Source: Telopea speciosissima (taxonomy: Eukaryota; Streptophyta; Magnoliopsida; Proteales; Proteaceae). From it: a stretch of 64,000 bases of DNA. The stretch is from contig NC_057925.1 in assembly GCF_018873765.1 (NCBI RefSeq), positions 59,470,970 through 59,534,969 of the forward strand, read 5' to 3'. Of the stretch, positions 47,853-57,924 are shown piece after piece (position 1 is the first letter of the stretch; each line of letters starts with the position of its first letter). The translations under genes and the position numbers were made by a program. Under the pieces are notes generated by a model. It saw nothing but the letters and a program-made list of their open reading frames with translations, was not told the DNA's origin and did no database searches.

Positions 47853-48379
47853 TATTATCTATTGATAACAAAATAAGGCTCTGTGGGCCAACGAAACTAG
47901 ACCGAGTCATGCCTTTTCTTGGGGACTTAGAATTGAAGGAATGCTTATGGTGTCGTGGTGATTTAGTTTTGTTAAATCACGCCCCTTGCTTGGTCAGGCT
48001 GAACCAATATTAGGCATTACCAATTGGCACGCCCACATAGGAGAATATAGACCGAACGAATTCTATTTCGGTCTATAAAATTGGCACGGCCTTGGTCTCT
48101 CTAGCCGAACATGGCCGGTTAAATGTGAAACGTCTACAGGGTAGGATCGGTTTCTCGGTTTATACTTGGATTAATAACTGGGATGGTAGTGATAGTATGT
48201 GAATGAATGGTGATGTTTAATCGGTCTCAAACCAAAAAAAAAAAAAAAAAAGGTGATCGAGCGAGTAGTGACAGCGGCATCGTATTTCGGTCAGTAGGTC
48301 GAATTTGAGAATATAAAGGCATATCCACAATTCCATTCGAACTCGTGTGGCCTCGTTCAAATGGGATTGTGAGGGGCAC

Positions 48380-49532
48380 TGTTACACCCCATTTTTACTT
48401 ATAAAAATTATTTCGGTTATGGATGCCTTAAGGCCGTGCATTGCACGTTGCCATCAAAGAGGTTCTCTTTTTTGAATGACAAAGTGGGAAGGTGGTACAA
48501 GAGATGGTGGTCAGCCACTTGGACACATCATAGGAGTAGTTGGAACTACCACAACCGCCAAGGGAGCTATTATAAAAGAAGATAATACGAAGAATGACAC
48601 AATCAACTACACAACACTCTATTATCTTTATTCATTTTTTATCTTTCAAGATGTAGATCTCTTATCTTGTCTTGTAATTTTCGTTGGAGTTGGCTTTCAG
48701 CCACCGATGTCTCATTGGCTCGTGTTTCAAGGGGCATTCAAGTAGGTCTTGCTTGGAAAATAACTCCAGCAATCTTATCTTTTGACCCGTGTTTCAGAAG
48801 GCAACCATCATCATCAAGTTGCAAACTTCATCAGTCCGTGGCTAGCAGAATTGTGAAGCTTCATCAAATCCGTTTTTGGAAGATGCTTGGCGAATAACTC
48901 AAGCAATCTTGTCTTTTGGCCCGTGTTTCAGAAGACAACCATTAACATCAAATTGCAAGCTCCATCAATCCATGGCTGACAGAGTTGTGGAAGCTTCATC
49001 AAATCCGTTTTTTGGGATATTATGCGATTTGGTCATAGAATAGTTGTAGTGTAAATACCAAGTTGTAAACCTCATCATTGTCGGATTTCACAAGTTGTAC
49101 TGACTCCAATCAGATACAGACTGCAAGTAAGCAACTTTGATTTTCAATCTTCTTCCTTTGCTTCGTCCATCGCAATTTTCTTTCACCCATAAGACCTTAG
49201 AGCTACTCAGGCACGAAAAGATCCCCTTTTCGTCCTGGTTAGAAGTCAGAATAGGCGGTTTCTGGCCTCTTAGAATAGGTCGTTTTGCCAGTTAGAACAA
49301 GCTGTTTCGGCTTGACTGGAAGTTAGAACAGGTCGTTTCGTCCTGGCTGGGAGATGGAGCAGGGCGTTACGTCCTGGTCAAAAGTTGGAACAGGTTGTTT
49401 CGTCTTGGTTGGAAGCCTGGACAGGTCGTTTCCAGTTCCGTTTGGACCTGCGTCACAGGCTCTGGCACGTCCGCGTTACCTCCACCACGTGTGATGTGCC
49501 CTTGTGTGTAGGTATTGGATTTTTCACCAACA
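48380..49532 (+). repeat. right LTR with internal tandem repeats
   Basis: Inside this LTR-like stretch, 48762-48884 and 48885-49010 are tandem copies of about 122 bases ('cccgtgtttcagaag', 'gcttcatcaaatccgttttt'). 49230-49440 holds about five diverged units of about 40 bases around 'gaacaggtcgtttcgtcctgg'. Confidence 0.75.
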
Positions 49533-50938
49533 AATACATTCACTCAGTTTTTAATATTATTTAAAAAAAAAAAAAAAAGCGAAATAAAATTCACAACTCA
49601 CAAACCCTTTAGATAGCTTTTGAATTTTAAATTACCCCCATTATGGCCTCAATTCGCATTTGAATTTTAAATTACCCATTATAGGATAAAATACTACTCC
49701 CGCTTACAGCTTGTCTTCAACCTATTTACTCAATTGCCCTTAAATTACATGCATTGTTCCTAAAATACCCAAACCCTAGTCGCTAAACCCCAACAATATT
49801 CCAATCTAATCCTAAAAATGCACCAACCCCTTTTATATTCTCATTTTCCCTGTTGGCATCGTCTCTACACCTCCACACCTTCTCAATCGAACCCTTGACA
49901 TTGACGACTTGACGGAGTTGTTGCTCGCAGCTACTGCAATTTCTGCAACCCTCTCTAATTTAACTGGTAAGTCTTTCTCGCCATTCCTTTCACATTCTTA
50001 TCTATTTTTTCAGTTGTAATTAATGTATTTGACTTGTTTTCTTTGTTTCCACTTTCCAGGCTGCATATTGTTGGAAATCTGGCGTATTATTCGTGACTTT
50101 AGAATTTTAGAAGCATTGTAGAGAGAGAAAAATAGAACATTGGCACCGGCCAGGGAGATGTCGAAGAACATTTCGTTTTCTTCTTTGTTGTCTGCTTTCT
50201 CTTACTGTCTTTATCAACAATTGTAGAGCTTCTCATTCCAACCCTTGCAACTGGATTGGCATTTCTTGTTGTTCCTTGTGATATTTTTATTGAATGTTTA
50301 ATGTGCTTTGGTTTTGAGATTGCTTGTTTACAATCAGGTTAGTCAGATTAATTTTAGCCTGATGAAATACTAGTAACCGACCGACCGATGCTAGATACTT
50401 CACACCTCCTAGTCACTTGAAAGGTTCACCCTTCAAAATCTGAAAAGAGGACAGGCTGGGATGCTTTCTCTGGTCTGGTTCTCTCTCATTTAAAGTTGTT
50501 CTAATTACAAGACTCCAAACCATTCACATGATTTCTCCAAGAGAAGTTCCATTTTATTTTCATGGAATCAGCTTCGGATAGAGCATTCTTAATTTCTTAA
50601 ACCCTTTTCTCTTTTTTCATTCAACAAAGGAGAAAAAAGAAGCATCATAATTCAGGGTCAGGGCCAACCCGGCCTGGCTCTGCCCAATCGGCCAATCAAA
50701 GCGGGGCTTGGGTTGGGCTTGGCCCGTCAGGGTCAGGGTTTTAAAACCCTGAGTCAAGGTCAAGGCAGGTTTGGGCCTAGATAAGGGGAATTAGGGTTGG
50801 GCTAGGGTTTCAAAAAGCCCGACCCAACCCGACCCTGTTGCAGCCCTAGGCCTACTCTATAACACACCAATCATGTGTTTTTTCATTTCACATTGAGTCC
50901 CATTTATGGCAATTTTATTCATCAAACAATTAATTTTA
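49533..50938. other. intergenic DNA, no gene proven
   Basis: 50080-50330 has sequence without long frames that looks like leader or decayed exon ('atgtcgaagaacatttcg'); no family was recognised. 50650-50850 is rich in 'gggttgggcttgg' and 'gggtcagggtt' words, another repeat type. Confidence 0.4.
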
Positions 50939-51489
50939 AGGTTAAATACACATACCCTTAAAATACACCCAATATTCCTCATGCCCCTAAGGTTCTGATA
51001 ATTCTGCATGCAACCCCCTGAAAATTTTACATACACGCTTTTAGCTTTACTTTTCAACCTAAAGTCATTTAAATTAACGCCGTTAATTTCTAGTGTAAAA
51101 TGCTAACGTGAATAAGGTAATGTACAATTATACTCTTTCGAGGGTTAAATTACCAAAATGGCTTTAAGTTAAAACATAAAAACGACATAAGTTAAAATAA
51201 GTAAAATACCCAAATCGCCCTTTTTCCCTTTCCCTTTTCCTTTCCCGATCGACGACCTCCAACTCGTCGGAGACGACGACACCAAGAACCTGCAACTTAC
51301 AATTCCTTTCCCAGCTCGTCCACCAGCTCCACCACCAAACCCACCTCCAACACCGCCGCCACCACCGAACCCACAAACAGCAAGGGCGGAAGAACTACCG
51401 TTACTTTGACAAAACCAATTCACACATGAAAACCCTACTCTCGACCAAAATCTCGTGCCAAAAAGTTCAGTAATGGTGGAGATCGAACT

Positions 51490-51700
51490 CAACAGTTGGG
51501 GCTTTCCCAGTTGGCCCGTTTCACCATGTGTCCATCTTCTACGCTGAAACTTGGCCCTTTGGGTTGCTCTATCGATATGGGGTTAAGTGGTTTCATCATT
51601 TCCTCTGGTTTGTTCTGTGCTGAGTGGCGGTAATCGGTGTCATTGGCGGTAGGAATTTGGATTCCTCGACCAGTGTGGGAGATCCGAAGGGTCTCGTGTA
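51490..51700 (-). pseudogene. captured fragment of a copper amine oxidase gene
   Basis: On the - strand one open frame reads RISHTGRGIQIPTANDTDYR, then NKPEEMMKPLNPISIEQPKG and PSFSVEDGHMVKRANWE. This matches, from memory, the segment of plant copper amine oxidases before the catalytic domain (GRGIPIPKA.NTDYR, KPLNPISI.QPEGPSF.VEDGH.VKWANWEF). The match stops at NWE and unrelated sequence follows on both sides. It is one internal piece of about 65 residues, with no active-site Tyr or copper His residues, so it cannot be an enzyme. Confidence 0.75.
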
Positions 51701-51759
51701 GAAATTCGCGGTGCCTTCGCTGGAGAAACACGAAATTAACCTTAATCAGTGTTCTTACT

Positions 51760-52021
51760 AAAGGGTGTGGATTGGAAAACTGTGGGTGGTGGTTCAATTG
51801 ATGGATCTAGCGGTGGACCAGTTGTGAAGAAACGGCTCCCCAAGAAAATAAGGCAAGTCCCAAACTACTATTTCTTTCCCCGAAGATCCATACCCTCTGT
51901 CATTGCCGTCTATGGAGGAGCAATCTGTGTTGCTGGAGTTGGTGCCGGGATGTTGGTAGAAATGTGGATAGACAAGAAAATCAAAGAAGATGGAGGGGTC
52001 CTTTAGGAGCTGGACAAGTAG
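51760..52021 (+). pseudogene. captured copy of a small conserved plant membrane protein gene
   Basis: The frame reads KGVDWKTVGGGSIDGSSGGP, VVKKRLPKKIRQVPNYYFFP and RRSIPSVIAVYGGAICVAGV, ending MLVEMWIDKKIKEDGGVL. I recall intact plant proteins of about 80-90 residues with this layout: a basic stretch, then one membrane segment (here IAVYGGAICVAGVGAGML), ending in GGVIWEFDK. There is no in-frame ATG before the conserved start. The terminal Trp codon is TAG (52004-52006): the bases after it still read E-L-D-K and then TAG at 52019-52021. So this is a nearly full-length but disabled copy. The function of the parent gene is not known to me. Confidence 0.7.
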
Positions 52022-52215
52022 CACATGAATGGATTAAAGGGTTTAGGTGGATGGTTTGGACGGTGGTTCTTTTACTGGTTTCTTTCCCTGTACATGTGCA
52101 CATGAATCACTTGGAAATTTTTTGAATTCATCTTGGCTTTGCTAGTTGGCAGTAATGCATTTTAATGTTGCTAGCATTATTTTGAGGAGCAGAGAAGGAG
52201 AAGCAGAGAAGAAAT

Positions 52216-52400
52216 GGATTTGGCTCCTGTCCTGCAGTGGCCGGAGCTGGAGTGGTCAGCCCAGCTAAACGACAGTAAAAACAGGGGTGGGGTGGTCATG
52301 TCATAGGTGGGTCCCAGGTACCACCCCACCCCCTGTTTTTAGGTGGTTTCCATGGGCTGGACACTCCAGCTCCCGCCACTACAGGACAAGAGCCAAATCC
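52216..52400. mobile_element. foldback MITE nested in the Pack-MULE
   Basis: The left arm 'ggatttggctcctgtcctgc' and 'ggccggagctggagtggtc' and the right arm 'gtccagctcc..ccactacaggac' and 'aagagccaaatcc' are inverted near-copies of about 50 bases. Inside, 'ggggtggggtggtcatg' and 'ccaccccaccccctg' are also complementary. Confidence 0.8.
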
Positions 52401-52799
52401 AATAAGATATAGGGGAGAGCAAAAGGTCTTTTCAAATTATGAACAAATAGGTCAGGGCAATAAGGTCTTTTTAAATTTTAGGAGTGGTTTGAAGAAAGGG
52501 TAGTTTGGCCAATCAAAAAAAAGTTTTTAGCATTTAACGCCTATTAACGATGACATGGACTTAAATGACTTTAGGTTGAAAAGTAGGGAGTTGTACCTGG
52601 AGTTTTGAAGGGGTGGGTGTGGACTTGTCATAACCTTAGGGGTGCATGAGGAATATTGGGTCTATTTTAGGGATATACGTATTTAACCCTTATTATTATT
52701 ATAGTTGTTCTAATTCACCCTATTAAAATCTTGTTCCTCAAACTTCGAAGAAGATTTTGTTAGCTGTTGGGGGTAGAGATGGAAAGAGTTGGTCTCCCG

Positions 52800-53010
52800 A
52801 GTAGGGGGTGTCAAATGGTCGGTTCAGCTCGGTTTTGATCGGGTTGATTCGATTTTGGTCCAAAAATGAGTGAATCAAACCAAACTGTTAAGAATTTTCA
52901 GTTTTTTATCGTTTTGGCTTTGGTCCAATACGGTTTAGGGTTAATTCGATTTTTAAATATCGTGCTGTTAATGAGTTCGATCGATTTGGTTTGGATAATC
53001 CATAACATCA
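52800..53010. repeat. 'ggggtgtcaaatggtcggtt' repeat, left part
   Basis: A start 'agggggtgtcaaatggtcgg' followed by 'ttcggttttgatcggg'-type words, as in hAT MITEs that end in 'ttgacaccc'. No matching right end was found before the next MITE at 53012. Confidence 0.4.
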
Positions 53011-53011
53011 T

Positions 53012-53142
53012 TGTTCCTGCTTGCTCCATTTCCCCAAGTTCCTCTAATAGAGGGGAGTGGACCGCACCCGGGCAGTGTGTTTAGGTAGGGGTAGGGTGGT
53101 CATTTTTGGCACCTCTATTAGAGAAACTTGGGGAAAATGAAC
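53012..53142. mobile_element. foldback MITE, family A
   Basis: The left arm 'ttccccaagttcctctaata' plus 'gagggg' and the right arm 'cctctattagagaaacttgg' plus 'ggaa' are complementary; the outer ends ('ttcctgcttgctcca' / 'gaacctgcccaag') are weaker. Confidence 0.8.
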
Positions 53143-53549
53143 CTGCCCAAGAAATGAGCAGATAAAGATCCCTCTACACCACTCTCCACCTCACAAAATG
53201 CTTCCATTTGCTTGTGACCAAAGTTTTCACACAGAGACAATACATATAAAGAAGCCCAAAACTCTAATCCCCATATAATTATAATTCTACCCCCGTACAT
53301 GTAATGAACCCAAAACCCGTCCCAATTACAATACCGACCCAATAGTGTAGAAGATTGAATTCGAAGATGATTACATTCTGTGCTGTTGCTTTTCACCGCT
53401 TATGTAAACTCGCATGATACAAGACATATCCAACCCCAACACAATATCATGAATGATTGTCGCAATATTAGAGATTCAACCACAATAGAGTACAAAGTTG
53501 AAGAGTCTAATCATGTGGTGATCTATATATCCATCTAAGCCTTGCGGAA

Positions 53550-53710
53550 AAATATTTTTTTTGGTAATTGGGAGCTTTACATATATATTTGATAGAATGG
53601 GGGGATCGAACCGGAGAGGGATAAGATACCAGCCAAGAGTCTCGAACTCAAGACCTCTTAGTGAACATGGGCATGAAGTGCACCCACCAACTGAGCTAAG
53701 CAGTTGTTGG
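53550..53710 (-). mobile_element. tRNA-derived SINE
   Basis: On the - strand, an A box 'tagctcagttgg' (53698-53687) is followed after about 40 bases by a B box 'gagttcgagac' (53649-53639), the internal RNA polymerase III promoter of tRNA-derived SINEs. A non-tRNA body follows and ends near 'ccaattaccaaaaaaaata'. The acceptor stem does not pair like a real tRNA, so this is not a tRNA gene. Confidence 0.7.
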
Positions 53711-53839
53711 TCTCATGGAAAAATATTAGATATTCTGATCTCTATGTCCGTCATCTGAACCGTTCACTCTCTAAATTACGGTATACCCAAAAACACCATA
53801 GGATTTCTTTGTAGAGAAGTAAAGCGCGCGTGAGAAACA

Positions 53840-54261
53840 GTTAAGGGCTACAGGCCGTTGGTCTCCTCTGACGCGGCTCCCACTCTCTCATTCTTTCTCT
53901 CTCTGGGAAAGGAAAGCAGGTCAAGCTGTTCCTCCATGTCCCAACTTCTAACAATACTAAACCATGTGAAAAACCCTCTGTTTCTTCTCTCTTTCTCTGT
54001 ACTTTCCATCTCTTCACTGAAAGCCTTCTATCTTTCACTCTCTTTCTATCTGACTGAAACAACCTCATGACAATTCTTTACCTCTCTCAATCTCTTCTGT
54101 CCAAAGCAATTGGAGCTTTAGATCACGTTCGGTCTCCCCGCTCGATCCCTCTCTAGTTTAATTTATCAAAGATTTTGGTCCTTTTTTTTTATTCTCTCAT
54201 TTTGTTTGAATTTAAAGACTAGGTTGAGGGGGTTGATTTGATTTGAGATAGATAGGGAGAG
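53840..54261 (+). other. promoter-proximal and 5' leader region of the RABA4 gene
   Basis: TC-rich leader-like sequence before the ATG at 54262. An upstream frame of 44 codons (ATG about 53936 to TGA about 54070, begins MSQLLTILN) lies in the presumed leader. The start site cannot be fixed by eye. Confidence 0.45.
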
Positions 54262-57200
54262 ATGTCGAATTTGTATGGAGGAGATTTCAATCAGAAGATT
54301 GATTACGTGTTCAAAGTAGTCTTGATTGGAGATTCGGCAGTCGGAAAATCCCAGCTTCTTGCTCGGTTTTCTAGGAACGAATTTAGTTTGGATTCAAAAG
54401 CGACGATTGGTGTTGAATTCCAGACGAGAACGCTTGTTATTGATCACAAAACTGTCAAGGCACAGATATGGGATACTGCTGGACAGGAAAGGTGCGCCTT
54501 TTTTTCATCTATTTATCTTCTTTTATTTAGGGGTATGGAATCGGTTGAACAGCTGCGATATACACTGAATTCCTGCTTTTCGTATTATAAGTTTAAAATT
54601 TCGTTTTTGATATGTCCTTGTTTGTGTAATCATGAAAAATTTGATGATCATGACCTTGTTCAAGGACGTAAAAGTTACAGAGTAGAGCCGGTTATAAATA
54701 CAACGCCCTCACACCCTGGAATTTTTTGAATGAATTAATTTAGTGAAGGAAACTAATCTCGATTGCTTATGGTTGTATGATAAAACCAACCTTCGCTTTT
54801 GCTGCAGTTGGGGATGTAGGCTAAACTATGGTCTGTGTTCTGAGGTTAGTACACTTGTTTAAAAATCTAGTTGACTTTTAATTCTGTTTTTTCTACTTGA
54901 TTACCAATCATAGGAAAAGCAGTTCAACTGTGTTGGAAGTATAATTTTACATACAAATAGAAGAGGAGCCCAAGTAGTGGGAGGCTCCCCAAATACCTTT
55001 TCCTTTGATAGTGTAGCCTGGAAAAGGTAAATATTTCTGAATTTTTAGATCTGCTGGTGTGGGACCCCAACTGGAATTGTTGAAGCACAGAATAGTAACA
55101 GCTGAAAGGAACAGTTCTTGATCAAGGCTTGTAATATGTTTATAACCACAATAGAGTCCTTGGCAAAGGAAATGTTACTTATGAGATATTTGTACATGGA
55201 ATCATGCCTGGGAATGGTCAAGGAACTCATCCACGTTGCAGTTGGTGCGAAGAAAAGTCTTAAGTCTTCTTGGAGAGGGGGCTGTGTAAGAAAAGACCTT
55301 TTATTGCATTTTGGTTGGTCTACTTCCCTTAACAGATCATGTTGTTGATCCACTCTATACTGGTGTCCATAAGTACAACTCGATGAGCCTTATCAAAACT
55401 TGCAACGCCATGAGTCTTTAGTCATTAAGAACTAGGGCTAATTGAATTATTTTTTCTCCTGTTCAGTCATATTAGTGGTTAGTTATAATTACAAATAGAG
55501 ATATAATCCACAAATATGGTACAGTGTCAATGAAATAATGTTTGAGTTTATGGTGCTCTGTGCCAGCCATGTGAAACCCTGGCCAACAACCTTGATAGAA
55601 CTTCTCCTCTCTCTTTTATCTCTTTCTATTTCTCTTATGTAATCTTCTTTTCTGTATTTAATTTTTTCCTTGGGTTCTTGAATACCAATTTCGTATCTTG
55701 CTCTCCACAACTGCACCCTCATCACCCTGTGCAATTATTTTTATCTCTTTTTAATGTGTAACTGGTTGTTTATTTAATCTTAGTCTATCGTATTAATCCA
55801 TTGGATTATCATCTTTATATAACCAACTATAGGGTTATTTATCCACCAGATTTCTTTTCGAGAAACCCTTCTCCCTCCAACCCTCTACCAAACTTCCTAA
55901 TAAACTGCAACTGATTTTACCCCTTTGGCTTCCTTTTGTTCATTTCTTCCTTTCATTAATGTCTCTCCTTCTCATTACTCCCATGAGGGTTGTTCTCTTC
56001 CAATAATTATGAGAGGGAAGAATTAAATCTTAGGGTGATTGACAATAGTTGTTCCACTTTAAAAAAAAATTTAGAATCAAATAAGGAATTGCCAGGAGTA
56101 GGAAAATGATTGAGAAATATAATTTCTTTGGTCTTTTCCAATAGATTTACACAAAAAATATACTTGGAAATGTTTTTTGTTTATTGTTCCAAGCATTGTT
56201 TTTTTGAACTTTATGAATATGTTTGGTGGAGGGCCGGTTAGGAGAAGAGGGGAAATCTGGAAGAATTAGAGTTGCAGGAGGAAAGAGGAAATCACATAAG
56301 AAGAAAGGAGAGGGGGGGGGGGGGAGAAGGAGATCGCACAAGCCACAGCCACACGGGCACTTCAAACTCAACTTTCAATTCATTCCCAAATTTTCAAATC
56401 TGTGTTCTCCTACGATTACAATGAATAAATAGAAAATAGTCTTGCATAGGAATAGAAACCTAACTAAAGTAGAAACAACCCAAAGAGGAAACTACCAAAC
56501 ATAAACCATATCTAGGAAAAGGAAACTAACTAAGAAGCTCCTACGTAATCTACCCATGAAATAAAATAAACTAAACTAAATATTGCATCCTAAATGAACT
56601 ACCAGCCCTTGCCAAAACAGAAAACCAGTTTAGGACCAGTCCTTGGTTTGGGCTTCCAAAGTGGTTCATGTCGGTCCAGCCAGGCTAAGGCAAGTGCATC
56701 AATGTTATTCCCCGAAATATAAGAAGTTTAGCACCCTTTTTATTGTTGAGTTGTTAGAAGACATGTCCATGAAATGCTTACTGTTTTACCATACTCATGC
56801 ACAAACTGAGTGGTTTCAAGTTTCTGCCATCCTCCCACAGTGAAATATATATTCTATTACTTTGTTGTCTGTTTTCTTTCGATCTTATCAAATAAATTGA
56901 TTTTTTGTGTAGCATTCTTTATTTAGTTTTATTTGCTTAAACAGGCCATGGTGGTGGTTTCAGGTACCGTGCAGTGACAAGTGCATACTACCGAGGAGCG
57001 GTTGGGGCAATGCTAGTTTATGACATTACCAAGCGTCAATCATTTGATCATGTGACAAGATGGCTGGAGGAACTTAGAGGCCATGCTGATAAGAACATTG
57101 TCATTATCCTCATTGGCAACAAGTCTGATCTTGGATCCCTTAGAGCTGTCCCTACTGAGGATGCCAAAGAGTTTGCCCAGAGGGAGAACCTCTTCTTTAT

Positions 57201-57414
57201 GGAGACATCAGCCCTTGAGGCTACCAATGTTGAGACAGCTTTCCTGACCGTCCTTACAGAGATATACAGGATCATCAGCAAGAAGGCTCTAATTGCAAAT
57301 GATGAACCAGAATCTGGAGGGAATTCAGCACTTCTCAAGGGAACAAAGATTGTTGTGCCCGGCCAGGAGCCAGAATCCAGTGAAAGGAAATTCACGTGCT
57401 GTGCCTCTTATTAG
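54262..57414 (+). CDS. RABA4: Ras-related Rab GTPase, RABA4 type, 2 exons
   Basis: Exons 54262-54491 and 56964-57414 (donor AG|gtgcgc, acceptor tttcag|G) join within the Arg codon of the GQER motif and give 226 residues, the usual size. Nucleotide-binding motifs are complete: GDSAVGKS (23-30), switch I Thr in ATIGVEF (47-53), WDTAGQER (70-77), NKSD (129-132) and ETSAL (157-161). The C-terminal CCASY carries the double Cys for geranylgeranylation. The start [20 protein letters not shown] and the sequence [14 protein letters not shown] are typical of plant RABA4, the Rab11-related group that works at the trans-Golgi/recycling compartment in polar secretion to the cell surface, for example in root hairs and at the cell plate. 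An intron at the GQER codon is usual for plant RABA genes. Which RABA4 member it is cannot be told without a tree. Confidence 0.95.
54492..56963 (+). other. intron of the RABA4 gene
   Basis: A 2.47-kb intron. It holds a poly-G run (about 56312-56325) inside a GA-rich stretch and unrecognised AT-rich DNA; open frames inside have no known relatives. Confidence 0.85.
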
Positions 57415-57790
57415 GTTTACACTTCTTTTTCCAAAACTTACGGTGAGAATCATCCATAACTCTCCTGAGCTTTCATACACTTCTTTTTTTTGGAATTTTT
57501 TTGTTATATTTTCCATGTTTTTTCCCTCTTCTTGTTTATCATATTTTAGGAGAGAATGAGTCATGCCATTTGGTATGTCAAGTCATCTTTTTCCAGCTCT
57601 CTCTTTCTTGTAAGTTGAAGGATTGGTGTAACTTGGTGTGATACTGTAACAGCTAAAAGTCCAAGTGATGTATGTCAAATTCTCAGTTTAAAGCTTTGGC
57701 ATCTAGAATGCTTCTGCTTTGTTGGCCATTACCTTAAATTATGAAAACAAGCACTCTCTCTCTCTTGCATGTCTGTGTGCTTGCGCTCTG
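57415..57790 (+). other. 3' UTR of the RABA4 gene
   Basis: It directly follows the TAG at 57412-57414. T-rich, without coding content; several TGTAA-type words at 57600-57700 may belong to polyadenylation signals. Confidence 0.5.
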
Positions 57791-57924
57791 TAAAAGATTG
57801 TATCGTAACCTGATACCATAATAACTATTGTTATTCTGTTGAAGTAGGAGACAATTGTAAAAGATTGTATTGTAACCTGATACCATGAGAACCATTGTTA
57901 TTTTGTTGAAGTAGGAGACAATGT
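57791..57924 (+). repeat. 67-bp tandem duplication downstream of RABA4
   Basis: 'taaaagattgtat(c/t)gtaacc', 'tgataccat', 'attgttatt(c/t)tgttgaag' and 'taggagacaat' occur twice, 67 bases apart, with 4-5 differences. Confidence 0.95.

Larger units (their letters stand above)
46290..49532 (+). mobile_element. degraded LTR retrotransposon with nested Mutator-like element
   Basis: Two copies of an LTR start (tgttacacccc...ttacttataaaaattattt) lie at 46290 and 48380. The second continues as an LTR-like 1153-base stretch to 49532, ending in 'caaca'. The 5 bases before the first copy (aatac, 46285-46289) equal the 5 bases after the second (49533-49537), as expected for an LTR element's target duplication. 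A G-rich 'gggattgtgagggg' just before 48380 could be the polypurine tract. The left LTR matches the right for only about 80 bases, so it is largely deleted or replaced. No gag or pol frames are visible. A Mutator-like element sits at 46436-47852. Confidence 0.65.
50939..52689. mobile_element. Pack-MULE: Mutator-like element with captured gene fragments
   Basis: The ends are inverted repeats of about 150 bases with gaps. Left: 'aggttaaatacacataccc', 'cccaatattcctcatgc', 'ccctaaggtt', 'cttttcaacctaaagtcatt'. Right, as complement: the same words in the same order. The flanks ttaatttta and ttattatta agree in 7 of 9 bases, a possible worn target duplication. Between the ends lie an antisense copper amine oxidase fragment (51490-51700), a sense copy of a small conserved plant gene (51760-52021), an unrecognised proline-codon-rich stretch (51240-51420) and a nested MITE (52216-52400). 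No transposase is present. Carrying pieces of unrelated host genes between long terminal repeats is the definition of a Pack-MULE. Confidence 0.8.

Noticed and set aside
51169..51492. Gly-rich 107-residue frame on the - strand (and Pro-rich reading on the + strand) in the Pack-MULE
   Set aside because: Low-complexity composition; no family recognised and the borders do not look like exons. It may be a third captured piece but I cannot support it.
53639..53698. A possible tRNA gene on the - strand
   Set aside because: A and B boxes are present but the stems do not pair into a cloverleaf and a SINE-like tail follows.
57048..57395. 115-residue frame antisense to RABA4 exon 2
   Set aside because: Shadow of the conserved GTPase exon.
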